NCBI RefSeq assembly: GCF_003114855.1
Contig: NZ_BFBB01000002.1
Location: 496,001 to 560,000, forward strand
From: Leptospira ryugenii
GTDB taxonomy: Bacteria > Spirochaetota > Leptospiria > Leptospirales > Leptospiraceae
Length of the DNA: 64,000 nucleotides
Direction: 5' to 3'
The translations under genes and the position numbers were made by a program. Positions 45,827 through 56,347 of the stretch are shown here, in pieces. Within the stretch, counting starts at the first letter, position 1, and the number at the start of each line of letters is the position of its first letter. The notes under the pieces were generated by a model. That model did no database searches. It worked only from the letters and a program-made list of their open reading frames with translations, and was not told the origin of the DNA.

Positions 45827-47266
45827 TTTTTCTTGTAAGTAGTACTCACCCCAGTCTCTGACGTTCCCTGCGCCAATACAAAGGAGAGTATCTCCAGGAT
45901 GAAGGTGTGCGTCTATTACCGTAACATCTTCTACCACTTCCCCTTTAAGAATTTTCCATGGATTTGAGTTGAGGTTTTCGGCGATGCTTTCCGAACTGAT
46001 GCCTGGTATGATCGCCTCTCCTGCAGAATAGATGGGCAGAAGGAAAATATAATCCGCATTTACAAGTGAGTCAGCCAATTCATTTTTAAGATTTGCAGTC
46101 CTCGTATACCTATGTGGTTGAAATAGAACGATCAATTTTCCATTGTCTTTTTTTTGGTTTTTTAGAGAATGTATGACCGTTGCAATTTCTGTGGGATGGT
46201 GGCCATAATCATCAATGACAGTGATCGAATTGGCAGTTCCCAACACTTCTTGCCTTCTCTTTACACCTTGATACGCATTCAAACCTGCTTGGATTGAAAT
46301 TGCTGGAATGCCTACGATATGGAGAGCTATGAATGCAGTTAATCCATTTAAAGAATAGTGTTGGCCAGAAAACGGAAGTTCTAATTGATAGGTTTGTTCC
46401 TGGACTTGGAAAGAAATTCCATTCTTTTTGAATTCATATGGAATTATATGTAAATTTTTCGTTAGGTGCTTTCTGATTTGATCCAATTTATCTTTGTACT
46501 CTAGGTCTAAAGAATTTAAATTTAATAAAATCCAGAGGTTAAAATTTTGATTTTCTGGTTTTGGTTGGAATAAATGACAAATCATATTGCGAATGCCTTC
46601 ATCCATTCCTTGTACTATCACATGACCAGGTGTATCCGTGGCTATGTAGCGAAAGAAAGCTTCTTCTAGTTTTTCTCTTGAGTGATAAAAATCTAAATGA
46701 TCATTATCTATATTTGTTATGATGCGAAGATTAGCTTTATGTTTCAGAAAAGTTCCATCTGATTCATCTGATTCGTAGACTCCCCATTCCCCTGCTCCAA
46801 ATTGCCCGCCCCGTTTCCCTAAAAAAGGTACTTCCCCACCAACCATAACGCTAGGCGATAGATTTTGATCCTTTAAAACTTGGGCTATCATTGCTGTGGT
46901 AGAAGTTTTACCATGAGAACCGGCTACGGAGATGGATTTTTTTTGAGAGAAGATTTTATGTAATACATCGGAGCGATGGAACATCGGAATATTTAGATTT
47001 TTTGCATCCTCAAAGATGCTATGGTTTTTATCATTGATTGCTGAGCTAAAAACCATAAACTCAATATCTTTAATTTCGATTTGATCTAAATTGCCTGCGA
47101 TTTTTGCTCCCCTTTCTGTCAGATAAGAGGTGACAGCAGTTGATTTTTTGTCGTAACCATAAACTGATACACCCATATCCAAAAGTATATGGGCAAGACT
47201 TGACATGCCACTTCCGCCAATCCCCAACAAGAGTGCGGAATGTCCTGGTAGATTAAATTTAGCCAT
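45809..47266 (-). CDS. murC: UDP-N-acetylmuramate--L-alanine ligase
   Basis: 485 residues. It starts at the ATG before FNLPGHSALLLGIGGSGMSS, which keeps the normal MurC N-terminus and overlaps murG by 8 bases; a frame from 47305 only adds a tail inside murG. The ATP loop is VAGSHGKTSTTAMI, and DDYGHHPTEI is the MurC-specific motif. It adds L-Ala to UDP-MurNAc. Last gene of the dcw run in this window. Confidence 0.95.
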   Translation of the reverse strand: MAKFNLPGHSALLLGIGGSGMSSLAHILLDMGVSVYGYDKKSTAVTSYLTERGAKIAGNLDQIEIKDIEFMVFSSAINDKNHSIFEDAKNLNIPMFHRSDVLHKIFSQKKSISVAGSHGKTSTTAMIAQVLKDQNLSPSVMVGGEVPFLGKRGGQFGAGEWGVYESDESDGTFLKHKANLRIITNIDNDHLDFYHSREKLEEAFFRYIATDTPGHVIVQGMDEGIRNMICHLFQPKPENQNFNLWILLNLNSLDLEYKDKLDQIRKHLTKNLHIIPYEFKKNGISFQVQEQTYQLELPFSGQHYSLNGLTAFIALHIVGIPAISIQAGLNAYQGVKRRQEVLGTANSITVIDDYGHHPTEIATVIHSLKNQKKDNGKLIVLFQPHRYTRTANLKNELADSLVNADYIFLLPIYSAGEAIIPGISSESIAENLNSNPWKILKGEVVEDVTVIDAHLHPGDTLLCIGAGNVRDWGEYYLQEKSKLKK

Positions 47267-48350
47267 GGCTGTGAAAAAAATAGGAAAGGGTCTGAAACGC
47301 GGCATTGATATTCGAAAGCCTCAATGCTTCATGCCCCATATCACGGAGTGAACTTGGATTTTCTTTCCATTCCAACAAATATCTGACAAGAGGTGATGGG
47401 TCTTCTGAGGTGGAATGGATTACCTTGGCGGCACCTTCTTTTTCCATATATTCAGCATTCTCTTTTTGATGGTTGTCTGCTGCATAAGGATAAGGAATAA
47501 GAACCATAGGAAGTCCAAACACAAGGCATTCCGCAACAACCCCTGCACCAGATCTTGCGACTACAATATTTGCCCACTCGTAGTTCGGTTTCATATCGTC
47601 CGCATAAGAAATAATTTCCGCTTCTCCCTTTGATTTACTTTTGGTTTCGTCATACAAAGAGTTACCTGTAAGCAATCTAAATCTAAATTTTTGGGATACT
47701 TCCACATTTTCCATGGCTTTCAAAATCATGTGATTCAACTGCCTTGCACCTTGGGAACCACCTAGTACCAAAACATTCAATAAATTTCGTTTATTGTCAT
47801 GTAAGTTTTCATTCTGGCGTAGATTCATTTGGTTCGGTATCACCTTCTTTCGTAGAGGATTGCCAATGATCTTCCAATTTTGGTTTTGAAAGGTATAGGA
47901 CTCTACGGGAAAACTAAGAGCAATTTTTTTGGCAAAGTTCTGGAAGATACGCGTGATCTTTCCAGGGATGCAGTTTTGCTCGCATAAATACAAAGTTTTA
48001 CGGAATAAGATAGTATATAAAATTGCTGGCAAACTGGAATAACCACCCATACCAATGACGACGGAAACCTTTCTTTTTTTCAGTTCAAGACAAGTAGAGA
48101 TAAAACTCACCAAAAACTGGAAAGGAAAGATAAGAAAAGAAACCCCCGAGTACTTAGGCATAGAATGCCACAAAACAGGACAAGGTGGAGAGAGAAGATC
48201 TGGGTTGTCTTTGTTTCGAATGAGAGAATGTAGGAAGACAGTTTCTATTTGAAAAAAATCTTTTTTTTCCAAAAGAACTTCTGCCAAAGCAACACCAGGC
48301 GAAATATGCCCACCGGTACCACCAGCTGCGATCAAAACTATCTCTTTCAT
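47259..48350 (-). CDS. murG: UDP-GlcNAc:lipid I N-acetylglucosaminyltransferase
   Basis: 363 residues, GT-B fold family 28. The N-terminal glycine loop is AAGGTGGHISPGVALAE, and LVLGGSQGARQLN and ARSGAGVVAECLVFGLPMVL match the C-terminal donor-binding region. It makes lipid II at the inner membrane. It lies between ftsW and murC, overlapping each by 4 and 8 bases. Confidence 0.96.
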   Translation of the reverse strand: MKEIVLIAAGGTGGHISPGVALAEVLLEKKDFFQIETVFLHSLIRNKDNPDLLSPPCPVLWHSMPKYSGVSFLIFPFQFLVSFISTCLELKKRKVSVVIGMGGYSSLPAILYTILFRKTLYLCEQNCIPGKITRIFQNFAKKIALSFPVESYTFQNQNWKIIGNPLRKKVIPNQMNLRQNENLHDNKRNLLNVLVLGGSQGARQLNHMILKAMENVEVSQKFRFRLLTGNSLYDETKSKSKGEAEIISYADDMKPNYEWANIVVARSGAGVVAECLVFGLPMVLIPYPYAADNHQKENAEYMEKEGAAKVIHSTSEDPSPLVRYLLEWKENPSSLRDMGHEALRLSNINAAFQTLSYFFHSHG

Positions 48351-49489
48351 ACAACCAGATTCCCTTTTTGTGTGATATTGGCAAGGATTCCCATAAGGAT
48401 AAATATTGTTAAAAGTGAGGAGCCTCCGTAACTAAAGAACGGAAGTGAAATCCCTGTAACCGGAAAAAGACCTGTAATTACATACAAATTGATTAAAAAC
48501 TGAAAGCTTAGGAGAAGTAAAATCCCAATGCCAAGATAAAAACCTGACTTGTCTTTCACACGCAGAAGTAAGTTGTAAATTCGATAGATCAAATACAAAG
48601 TAACGAGAAAAAAAACCGTAAATCCGATGAAACCAAAGTCTTCTACGAATGCAGCCAAAACAAAATCTGTGTGACTATAAGCCAAATACCTATGTGCATA
48701 CCCAGAACCAATGGGTGTCCCGAAACTCCCACCATCAAAAAAAGCGCGGAAGGAAGTTACCAATTGGTGCCCTTCGTCAAACCGATATTTATAAGGATCG
48801 AGCCAGATTTCTAATCGTTTCTTTCGGTAGCCGACTTGCGTGACCAGTATAAACATAAGAGGAAGAACTGCTAAAAAAAGGAGTATGATGCGCCTAATAG
48901 GAAAACCTGTGATGATGATGAAAAAGAAAATCACAGTGAGTATCTCTACTGTTGTTCCAAAAGCAGGTTCGATAACGATCAATACCAATATTAAAAAAAT
49001 CACAATGACTGAAATTACCTGTTTTCGATTCCAGATCATCTTTTTTGGATCAAAGTTTTGAAAGAAAGTGGTTAAAAACAATAAAACACTGATTTTACTA
49101 AATTCAGATGGTTGTATTTGAAATCCTCCAATTTGTATCCATCTATTAAAATTTCTTCCATAACTTGTTCCAACGGATTTTCCGAGTCCAGGAATGAAAA
49201 CCGAGATCAAAAGGATAATGCTAACGAGACAGAGAGGAAACGCAATTTTCAGCAAAAACTGATAGGGGATCTGCACAAAACACAAAAAGAGAAATATCGC
49301 AACGATTCCCCACACCAATTGTTTTTTCAAATAATAGTAAGGATCGGAAAACTCACGTTCTGCGGGTATGACAGAGGCACTGAACATTATGATAATGCCT
49401 AAGAAAAAAAGAAGAAAAATAGTATATAAAAAAGGCAAATCAATGTTTCTTTTTCCAATAGAAAAGAAAGATTGAATTTCCTTAAACAT
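48347..49489 (-). CDS. ftsW: FtsW-type lipid II polymerase (SEDS family)
   Basis: 380 residues with about 10 membrane helices. The SEDS signature near the end reads PVTGISLPFFSYGGSS, and AYSHTDFVLAAFVEDFG carries the catalytic Asp/Glu region. Position between mraY and murG is that of FtsW rather than RodA. It acts with a class B PBP in septal peptidoglycan synthesis; the partner ftsI is not in this cluster. Confidence 0.93.
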   Translation of the reverse strand: MFKEIQSFFSIGKRNIDLPFLYTIFLLFFLGIIIMFSASVIPAEREFSDPYYYLKKQLVWGIVAIFLFLCFVQIPYQFLLKIAFPLCLVSIILLISVFIPGLGKSVGTSYGRNFNRWIQIGGFQIQPSEFSKISVLLFLTTFFQNFDPKKMIWNRKQVISVIVIFLILVLIVIEPAFGTTVEILTVIFFFIIITGFPIRRIILLFLAVLPLMFILVTQVGYRKKRLEIWLDPYKYRFDEGHQLVTSFRAFFDGGSFGTPIGSGYAHRYLAYSHTDFVLAAFVEDFGFIGFTVFFLVTLYLIYRIYNLLLRVKDKSGFYLGIGILLLLSFQFLINLYVITGLFPVTGISLPFFSYGGSSLLTIFILMGILANITQKGNLVV

Positions 49490-49492
49490 AAT

Positions 49493-50605
49493 TTATTGAA
49501 TTTTAAGTGTGGATAAAGTCACTATCGCAAGTAAAATGCCGATGATCCAAAATCGAATCACTACCTTTTCTTCTGACCATCCAATCAATTCAAAATGATG
49601 GTGAAGTGGCGCCATTTTAAAGATTCTTTTGCCTCTCAACTTAAAGGAACCCACCTGCAAAATAACACTCACGGCCTCGGCAACAAAGATCCCTCCGAGA
49701 ATCACCAAAAGAAATTCTTTCTTTAACATAATGGCTGTTAAACCCAAAGTTGATCCTAAAAATAAAGAACCTGTGTCTCCCATAAACACTTGAGCGGGGT
49801 GGCAATTGAACCATAAAAAACCGAGCAAGGCACCAGAGAGTGCTGCTAAAAAGACAGAATACTCATGTGCACCCGGTAAATAAGGGATATTTAAGTAATT
49901 TGCCGCAACCGGAGTTCCCGAAACGTATGCAATCAAACCAAGGGTGGCAGTAGCGATGACAACAGTTCCACTTGCCAAACCATCTAAACCATCAGTAAGG
50001 TTAACAGCATGACTACTTCCAATGAGAACGAGAATGGCAAAGGGAATTGCCAATACCCCAAGGTTCCAGACGGGACCTTTCCAAAAAGGAAGAAATAAGT
50101 CTGTGATCTCAAAAGGAATACCCTTACTAGCAAGGGTATTTGGTTTTCCTGTAAAATAGAAAAAAATAGATGTGACGGTGATCGCAATGAAAATCGTAAT
50201 TAGGAATTTGCTCCTGGCTCGCATCCCTCCTTTGATTTTCTTCACAGACTTCATATAGTCATCCGCAAATCCTAATCCACAAAATGCAATGGCCGATGAA
50301 AGAAGGAGGAGTACATTTAGATTTCGTAAATTCCCCCAGAGAAGAACGGAAATGGAGAGCGAGAGAATCATGATAAGCCCCCCCATGGTAGGGGTACCCG
50401 ATTTCTGCGCATGGGACTCTGGGCCATCTGAGCGAACACTTTCACGAAACTTCAAAGATCGTAAAAAATCGATCATCGACTTCCCGTATACAAAAGTTAT
50501 AAACATTGCCGTGATGCCAGCCATCATTGCGCGAAAGGTTACATAATTAAAAATCCTAAGTGGTCCAAGTTCATTTCCATACAATTCATAAATCCAGTGA
50601 AACAT
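49493..50605 (-). CDS. mraY: Phospho-N-acetylmuramoyl-pentapeptide transferase
   Basis: 370 residues with about 10 membrane helices. Key motifs are the Asp pair [20 protein letters not shown] and [11 protein letters not shown], plus the late [11 protein letters not shown]. It makes lipid I from UDP-MurNAc-pentapeptide and undecaprenyl phosphate. Three bases separate it from ftsW and five from murE; murD, often found between mraY and ftsW, is absent. Confidence 0.97.
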   Translation of the reverse strand: MFHWIYELYGNELGPLRIFNYVTFRAMMAGITAMFITFVYGKSMIDFLRSLKFRESVRSDGPESHAQKSGTPTMGGLIMILSLSISVLLWGNLRNLNVLLLLSSAIAFCGLGFADDYMKSVKKIKGGMRARSKFLITIFIAITVTSIFFYFTGKPNTLASKGIPFEITDLFLPFWKGPVWNLGVLAIPFAILVLIGSSHAVNLTDGLDGLASGTVVIATATLGLIAYVSGTPVAANYLNIPYLPGAHEYSVFLAALSGALLGFLWFNCHPAQVFMGDTGSLFLGSTLGLTAIMLKKEFLLVILGGIFVAEAVSVILQVGSFKLRGKRIFKMAPLHHHFELIGWSEEKVVIRFWIIGILLAIVTLSTLKIQ

Positions 50606-50610
50606 ATAAT

Positions 50611-52131
50611 CTATCCTGATCTCTCATTAAAAGCCAAGTCTACTTCTTCATGATCGACAAAATGCAATTTCTCCTTTCCGATTATTTGGTAAGTTTCATG
50701 ACCCTTTCCACAAACTAATAAAATGCCATCCTTCTCCAACATTTGTATGGACCTTTGGATGGCTTGGCGTCGGTCTGCAATGGTTTCAAAGCGTTTGAAT
50801 CCTCTTGAAAATCCTGATTCGATTTCCATTAAGATGGAAAGTGGGTCCTCAGTTCTAGGATTATCCGAGGTCAATACCACATAGTCAGCATACTGTTCCG
50901 CGATTTTTCCCATCTGAGGTCGTTTTGTTCTGTCTCTATCGCCTCCGCAACCAAACAAGCAAATCAATTGCCGTGGGTTCAGATCCTTACAACTTTTTAA
51001 AACATTTTCTAAGGCATCTGGAGTGTGTGCATAGTCGACGACGGCGATCCTTTCTTCTTTTGGATCTGGAACCACTTGGAATCTACCAGGCACGGTAGGT
51101 AGAGTTTGTATAATCTTCAAAATTTCTTCCCAGGGAAATCCGAGTTCAAGTGCTATAAACGAAGCCATACTCACATTGAAGACATTAAAATTTCCGAGTA
51201 AATTTGTATGCGCCTTTCTCACTTCGATAAAAGGAAGATTTTTTTCCTTTTTGTGGAGCCTGAATTCGCTTCGAAATAGGCTGAGTTTTACATGCGAAAA
51301 ATTATACTCTCCAGAGCTACCTAACAAGAAGATAGGCGATTTGATTTGGTTTTGTTTGATTGTCTCCATCATCTCGGCACCGCCAGGAACATCACAGGCC
51401 AATATCCCGAATTTATTAATTTGGCTGGAAGATTCTAAAAGCTGAAAGATTTTGAATTTACTCATCAAATAATCTTCCATGGTCCCATGAAAATCCAAAT
51501 GGTCTTGGGTCAAGTTCGTAAAACCCACTGCCTGCACTTCAATGCCACTCGTTCGTCCAAGCTTCAGTCCATGTGAACTCATCTCCATGAAAACATATTC
51601 TATTTTTTGGTCTGCCATCTCTTTCAATAAAAGATTCAAACTTGAGGCGTCTGGAGTTGTGTATGAGGATTCTCGGATTTCGCTTCCAAATCTGATTTGC
51701 ACAGTTCCAATCAGACCACATTTTTTTCCAAGTTCACTTGCGATATGATAGAGAATATAGGTAAGAGAGGTTTTTCCATTTGTTCCAGTGATACCCACTA
51801 CTTTCAGACGCTTACTAGGTTGGCCAGCTAACAGATGTGCAAGTTTTCCATATACATCACCTAGATACGCATCTGTTTCTAATATTAGGTCAAACTGTGT
51901 TTTATCGATTAACTTCAACTGCCCGGGGCCTAACAAAATGGCCTTTACATTTTTCTCTTTCAATTGACCTAAAAATTCAGGATAGCGTGCATTTTGTCCT
52001 TCTGGAAAGACAAAGATATCTCCTGCTGAAACTCTCCTTGTATCGGAATGAACGTATCCTATTTCTGAATCGGTTTCATTTTTTGTGATTCGGATTTCTG
52101 GCAGTTTTTTTATGATATCTATAACTTTCAC
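50611..52131 (-). CDS. murE: UDP-MurNAc-L-Ala-D-Glu--2,6-diaminopimelate ligase
   Basis: 506 residues from a GTG start. The ATP loop is [15 protein letters not shown]. The substrate motif reads SDNPRTEDP, and DNPR is known to select meso-diaminopimelate over lysine. CGKGHETYQ is also typical. It sits 6 bases after the FtsL-like gene, where most genomes have ftsI between them. Confidence 0.96.
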   Translation of the reverse strand: MKVIDIIKKLPEIRITKNETDSEIGYVHSDTRRVSAGDIFVFPEGQNARYPEFLGQLKEKNVKAILLGPGQLKLIDKTQFDLILETDAYLGDVYGKLAHLLAGQPSKRLKVVGITGTNGKTSLTYILYHIASELGKKCGLIGTVQIRFGSEIRESSYTTPDASSLNLLLKEMADQKIEYVFMEMSSHGLKLGRTSGIEVQAVGFTNLTQDHLDFHGTMEDYLMSKFKIFQLLESSSQINKFGILACDVPGGAEMMETIKQNQIKSPIFLLGSSGEYNFSHVKLSLFRSEFRLHKKEKNLPFIEVRKAHTNLLGNFNVFNVSMASFIALELGFPWEEILKIIQTLPTVPGRFQVVPDPKEERIAVVDYAHTPDALENVLKSCKDLNPRQLICLFGCGGDRDRTKRPQMGKIAEQYADYVVLTSDNPRTEDPLSILMEIESGFSRGFKRFETIADRRQAIQRSIQMLEKDGILLVCGKGHETYQIIGKEKLHFVDHEEVDLAFNERSG

Positions 52132-52137
52132 ACAAAC

Positions 52138-52494
52138 TCACTTTTTTATCTCTGGTTCTTTCGGTAATTCGATGGTGACAATTCTATTTCCAACACTGAC
52201 TGGTAGATATTGATATGTCCTTCTATACAAAGCCTCGATCCTTTCTGCAGACGTATAAGAGACTATCCCTATTTTTAAATCATCGTTTCTTCGAATGAGA
52301 TCATCTTTTTCCACCACCTTCTCTCGGATCATTCGCTTCAATTTTGCAGTTTCTATGCCCTGTGATACGACAAAATAAAAAATCAGTAGTATAGGAAATA
52401 AATAGGGTATCGGTTCCAGCGGAGCAAAGAATTGCCTTAACTTCTCAGGAAGACTCTTTCCAATCGAAACTATTTTATGATTCTTCATCTTCAC
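52138..52494 (-). CDS. FtsL-like bitopic cell division protein
   Basis: 118 residues: a short cytoplasmic part, one membrane helix (about 28-46, [16 protein letters not shown]), a coiled-coil ([20 protein letters not shown]) and a short extracytoplasmic tail. FtsL sequences are poorly conserved, so the call rests on this topology and on the place between rsmH and murE. FtsL joins FtsB and FtsQ to activate FtsWI. The gene starts inside the rsmH 3' end (20-base overlap). Confidence 0.75.
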   Translation of the reverse strand: MKMKNHKIVSIGKSLPEKLRQFFAPLEPIPYLFPILLIFYFVVSQGIETAKLKRMIREKVVEKDDLIRRNDDLKIGIVSYTSAERIEALYRRTYQYLPVSVGNRIVTIELPKEPEIKK

Positions 52495-53398
52495 ACATTA
52501 TCGGAACATTTTTTTGAATTCCACGTAGCTTCGCGGAGCGGGAAGCTCGGTTTTGCCTGATTTCGGCATCAGTTGGTATCAATGGTTTTTTAGTTAAGAC
52601 CGTAAAACTACCGCTAGCCTGGAGATCTCGAAAGGTCCATTTTACAATGCGATCCTCGAGGGAGTGAAAGGAAATACAAGCCATGATTCCATTTTCCTGT
52701 AGAAGACCCGATAAATTGCGAATCCCTTTTTCAGCATGTTCTAACTCTTGGTTTACCTCAATCCTCAGGGCTTGGAAAATTCTGGTCGCAGGGTGTGTAT
52801 CCTTTGGCCAAAATTTACGCGGTATGGAAGACTCCACTAATTTCACAATTTCTTGGTTTTGGGTGAATTTCTTTTTCTTTCTAGTCTCAATGATTTGGTT
52901 TGCTATGCGGAGTGCCCACCTCTCTTCCCCATATTCTTGGAAGATGCGCTTAAGTTCTAAAACGGAACTAAAATTGACGATATCCGCCGCCGTACGATTC
53001 CCTATCTGTGGTTCCAATCTCATGTCTAGGGGTTCCTCCTGCTTCAGAGTAAACCCTCTTCCTGAATGGAGGAAATGGTAAAGGGAAACCCCAAGATCAA
53101 TCAAAACAAAATCCAGGCCTGGACAACCGATCTCTTCCAAACACTCTCTGTCTATCTCCGAAAAATTACTTCGAATCGGGAAAACTTTGCCCCTGCCCTC
53201 CATCGTTTTTTTGGCTCGTTCCAGCATCACTGCATCTCTGTCCACCATCACCAAATTGGCCTCAGGAAAAGTGTCCAAAAGCAAGGAGGAATGCCCACCT
53301 TCGCCAGCAGTGGCATCTAAAATCCAGGTTGGGTTCCCAATCTTTGCCAGTTGGATCACTTCAGAAGGTAAAACGGGTATGTGTGGGCTTACAATCAC
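52475..53398 (-). CDS. rsmH: 16S rRNA (cytosine-1402-N4)-methyltransferase
   Basis: 307 residues from a GTG start. Patterns for RsmH (MraW) are [23 protein letters not shown] (SAM loop), [25 protein letters not shown], and [13 protein letters not shown]. It methylates C1402 of 16S rRNA and is normally the first or second gene of dcw clusters; mraZ is not upstream here. It diverges from the HIT gene across 73 bases. Confidence 0.96.
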   Translation of the reverse strand: MIVSPHIPVLPSEVIQLAKIGNPTWILDATAGEGGHSSLLLDTFPEANLVMVDRDAVMLERAKKTMEGRGKVFPIRSNFSEIDRECLEEIGCPGLDFVLIDLGVSLYHFLHSGRGFTLKQEEPLDMRLEPQIGNRTAADIVNFSSVLELKRIFQEYGEERWALRIANQIIETRKKKKFTQNQEIVKLVESSIPRKFWPKDTHPATRIFQALRIEVNQELEHAEKGIRNLSGLLQENGIMACISFHSLEDRIVKWTFRDLQASGSFTVLTKKPLIPTDAEIRQNRASRSAKLRGIQKNVPIMCEDEES

Positions 53399-53471
53399 AG
53401 TTCTACTTTCTTTCTCTTCTCATTCCAAAATCCTTGCAATCCTTTAATGTACACGGGATGTTGAATGTCAG

Positions 53472-53981
53472 ATGAGCTCCTTCGAAGAACACTCCCATCG
53501 AAAGAATCTATTTAGTGTGAACAAGTTGGGCTATGCAAAAGGAGACCGTCCGAACGTGGACTGTATACTCTGTGGGGTTCGAGATAAAGACCCTTTGGTG
53601 CCCAATCTAACGATTCATGAATCGGAGCTTTCGATCGTATCTGTGAATCTATTTCCCTACAATCCTGGACATATCATCATCTTTCCGAAACGCCATATCA
53701 TTGCTTATGAGGAACTGACAAAGGAAGAAGCTGAAGACATCCATCTTCTGACCCAAAAAACCCTTTCCATTCTAAAACAAAAATGGGCTGTACAAGGTTT
53801 TAATTTAGGTTATAATTTAGGCAAAAATAGCGGAGGCTCTATCCCTCATATCCACCAACACATTGTACCGAGATTTCCGAATGAAGCAGGTTTTTTAGAC
53901 GTATTTGCCAACACCCGTGTCGTCATTTATGAGCCATTCGGTATGCAAGAGCAGCTCAAACAGTTTTGGAAAGAATTTTAA
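53472..53981 (+). CDS. HIT-family nucleotide hydrolase or transferase
   Basis: 169 residues. The histidine triad HIHQHIVPR is near the C-terminus. VDCILC near residue 28 fits a metal-binding Cys pair seen in Ap4A phosphorylase-like HIT proteins. [20 protein letters not shown] is the core fold. Family members act on dinucleotide polyphosphates or nucleotidyl conjugates; the exact substrate is unknown. Its stop interlocks with cheR. Confidence 0.92.
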   Translation: MSSFEEHSHRKNLFSVNKLGYAKGDRPNVDCILCGVRDKDPLVPNLTIHESELSIVSVNLFPYNPGHIIIFPKRHIIAYEELTKEEAEDIHLLTQKTLSILKQKWAVQGFNLGYNLGKNSGGSIPHIHQHIVPRFPNEAGFLDVFANTRVVIYEPFGMQEQLKQFWKEF

Positions 53982-54829
53982 ATCTTTTTCTGGTAAATGG
54001 TATGGCCTAAAAACTTGAACTGGTCTGAAATACCAAACATAGTTTCGGAATGCCCTAAAATCAAATAGCCCATGCTCTTCAACTGTTCTGCAAAATTAGA
54101 AAATAAGGTCTTCTGAGTTTGTTTATCAAAATAGATAATCACATTTCTACAAAAGATAAGATCGATCTTTTCTTTAAATGGAAATGGGAAATGCAAAAGG
54201 TTGATCTGTTTAAATTCAATCAAAGATTTAAGATGCGGTTTAACTTGGTAAGAGATATGGTCACGGTCAGTGAGTTTGTTAAAGTGTTTTGTCTTCAAAG
54301 CTTCGCTGATAGGCTCTAGACGGTCCTCTTTGTAGATTCCTTCGCTTGCTGTTTTTAAGACAGCGGTATCGATGTCTGAAGCATAGATCTTTACATTCCA
54401 ACCAGTTTTGTTTTGGAAGTAATCATAGAGAGTGATGGCAATGGAATATGGCTCTTCGCCAGTGGAAGATGCCGAACACCAAATGCGTAGGTGTTTTGTT
54501 TGTTGGTTTTCCCTTTCAAATTCAGGAAGATAGGTATTCTTTAAGAATTCAAAATGATGGTTTTCTCGGAAGAAATCCGTCTTATTGGTTGTAATGCGAT
54601 TGATCAATTCTTGCATTTCATCAGATGCAAACTTAGGATCACGTTTCAGTCGGTTCACATATTCAACATAATCTGAAATGCCCAATGTTCTAAGGCGTGT
54701 GTTGAGCCTCGATTGGACCATAACCTTCTTATGTGGGGCAAGGAAAATGCCCGCTTGTTTGTATACCAAATCTTTGATATATTCAAATTCTGAGTCACCA
54801 ATTGCATTTAAAGTAGTTCGGAAGTCCAT
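53978..54829 (-). CDS. cheR: CheR-type chemoreceptor protein-glutamate methyltransferase
   Basis: 283 residues. The CheR N-terminal helical domain (about 12-70, ending QSRLNTRLR) is followed by the SAM-binding domain with [50 protein letters not shown] and [12 protein letters not shown]. There is no C-terminal TPR, so it is the plain class. It methylates receptors in chemotaxis adaptation. No other che gene is adjacent. Confidence 0.94.
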   Translation of the reverse strand: MDFRTTLNAIGDSEFEYIKDLVYKQAGIFLAPHKKVMVQSRLNTRLRTLGISDYVEYVNRLKRDPKFASDEMQELINRITTNKTDFFRENHHFEFLKNTYLPEFERENQQTKHLRIWCSASSTGEEPYSIAITLYDYFQNKTGWNVKIYASDIDTAVLKTASEGIYKEDRLEPISEALKTKHFNKLTDRDHISYQVKPHLKSLIEFKQINLLHFPFPFKEKIDLIFCRNVIIYFDKQTQKTLFSNFAEQLKSMGYLILGHSETMFGISDQFKFLGHTIYQKKI

Positions 54830-54867
54830 TCGATTAACACATTGAAACTACCATTAAAAGGAATGCT

Positions 54868-55650
54868 ATGACAAGCGGTTTTTTAGAAGCTGGCAGAATG
54901 AGAGTCGGTATTGTGAAGCACCTAAACGCTCGCCCCCTCACCTATTATTTCGAAAAAAATACTCAGTATGAAGTGACTTCAGACCACCCCGCAAAGCTTA
55001 TCGGGCTTCTCCAGGAAGGGATTTTGGATATGGCACTGGTTTCTTCCATCGAATGCGAACGCAATGCTCACATTTTGGACTATTCTAAGGTGGTTGGAGT
55101 CTGTGCCAAAGATGTGGTCAGATCCGTTCTGTATTTCCAAAATAAGGCAACCAGGCCAGAAGCTGAGAAATTTATTTACACAGACAGTGGCTCTCGTGCC
55201 AGCGTGGCACTCTTGCAATGCCTCTTTTACCTTGAGTATGGTTTTGTACCTAGTGTTGTTCCAAGTCCCGCCGATCAGATTGAAAGGATGATGGAAGAGG
55301 GTTTTGGTTCTCATCTGCTCTTTGGTGACCATGCTCTCCTCCACAAAACCCAAGAGGCCTACCAAATTCTAGATCTTGCCGACTGGTGGAACAAAAAAAC
55401 GCAACTTTACTTTTGTTTTGCGTTCTGGGCGAAAAGAAAAGAGATACAAGTTGAAGAATCACTCTACCTCGAGGCACTTTCTTTTGGTATGGAGCACATA
55501 GAAGAAATCATACAAAATGAAAAGCGACTTCCCACAGCTATCGTGGATCGCTATCTCAAACAAGAATTACACTTTATCCCCGAAGCAAAAAACTTGGAAG
55601 GGTTTTCTCTGTATCTAAAAACCTGCCGTGAGATTGGCATCTTATCTTGA
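54868..55650 (+). CDS. mqnA: Chorismate dehydratase (futalosine pathway)
   Basis: 260 residues of the MqnA/MqnD family. The N-terminus VGIVKHLNARPLTYYF, then LDMALVSSIECERN and FIYTDSGSRASVALLQCLF fit MqnA. It forms 3-enolpyruvylbenzoate from chorismate, the first dedicated step of futalosine menaquinone synthesis. Start chosen by the AAAGGAATGCT site directly before the ATG. No other mqn genes are adjacent. MqnD is the main alternative; the length and N-terminus favour MqnA. Confidence 0.87.
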   Translation: MTSGFLEAGRMRVGIVKHLNARPLTYYFEKNTQYEVTSDHPAKLIGLLQEGILDMALVSSIECERNAHILDYSKVVGVCAKDVVRSVLYFQNKATRPEAEKFIYTDSGSRASVALLQCLFYLEYGFVPSVVPSPADQIERMMEEGFGSHLLFGDHALLHKTQEAYQILDLADWWNKKTQLYFCFAFWAKRKEIQVEESLYLEALSFGMEHIEEIIQNEKRLPTAIVDRYLKQELHFIPEAKNLEGFSLYLKTCREIGILS

Positions 55651-55657
55651 TCTCATA

Positions 55658-56308
55658 TCAGAAGAATCGTATCTTATATTCCCAGGATTTTGCCTCCGGG
55701 TTTTCCATGGTTTCCTGGAGAGGCATTTGGTAGGTAACATTGCCGAGCCCAACCAATCCTCTAGAAGAGATGCATTCGGAGTCCTTGGGGAAGAGAACTC
55801 TAAACTGTAATTTACCTTCACGTAACAGCCGTATGGTCTCGCCTATAATTTTCTTCTCACCAACACTTTCCCCTTCCTTGGAAAGTTCTGAAAGGTTTGG
55901 GAATTCACGTTTTACGTTTAAAGATCTTGCTTTCAATTTAGAAGAAAAATTACCAATCAATATACCTTCCAATTCTGCACTATCCTCAAAATCGATTTTG
56001 TAGGAAACTCTGCCTTTCCGTTTGAAAATCGTGTCAATAAATTCAGTTTTATCAAGCTCTCGGAAGGTAAAATCACGAATCACAAGACTTGTGCTAGGCT
56101 TTCGCAAAATTTTCTTTTGGATACTTTCTCTATCTGTTGGCAAAAATTTTAAGAGGGATTCTTGGGTTTCTTTTTTAAGAGGAACCGTATAGCTAACTTC
56201 TACCGTACCAGAGTTTAGTTTGCGAAAGAGAATGGTTTCTTCATACTCAAAACAATTTACAAAACACAAACAGAGGCATAGGCTACAAAAGCCAAAAATA
56301 CGGTTCAT
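55658..56308 (-). CDS. Probable lipoprotein, function unknown
   Basis: 216 residues. The signal peptide MNRIFGFCSLCLCLCFVNC ends in a spirochaete-type lipobox, so Cys19 is the likely lipidation site. The mature part is beta-rich and charged (TVEVSYTVPLKKETQESLLK), with no recognised domain. It lies 7 bases from the convergent mqnA and 39 bases downstream of amtB on the same strand. Confidence 0.78.
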   Translation of the reverse strand: MNRIFGFCSLCLCLCFVNCFEYEETILFRKLNSGTVEVSYTVPLKKETQESLLKFLPTDRESIQKKILRKPSTSLVIRDFTFRELDKTEFIDTIFKRKGRVSYKIDFEDSAELEGILIGNFSSKLKARSLNVKREFPNLSELSKEGESVGEKKIIGETIRLLREGKLQFRVLFPKDSECISSRGLVGLGNVTYQMPLQETMENPEAKSWEYKIRFF

Positions 56309-56347
56309 ATTTCTAAGCTCCTCTAGAAGAGAAGCCTAGGTCAATGT

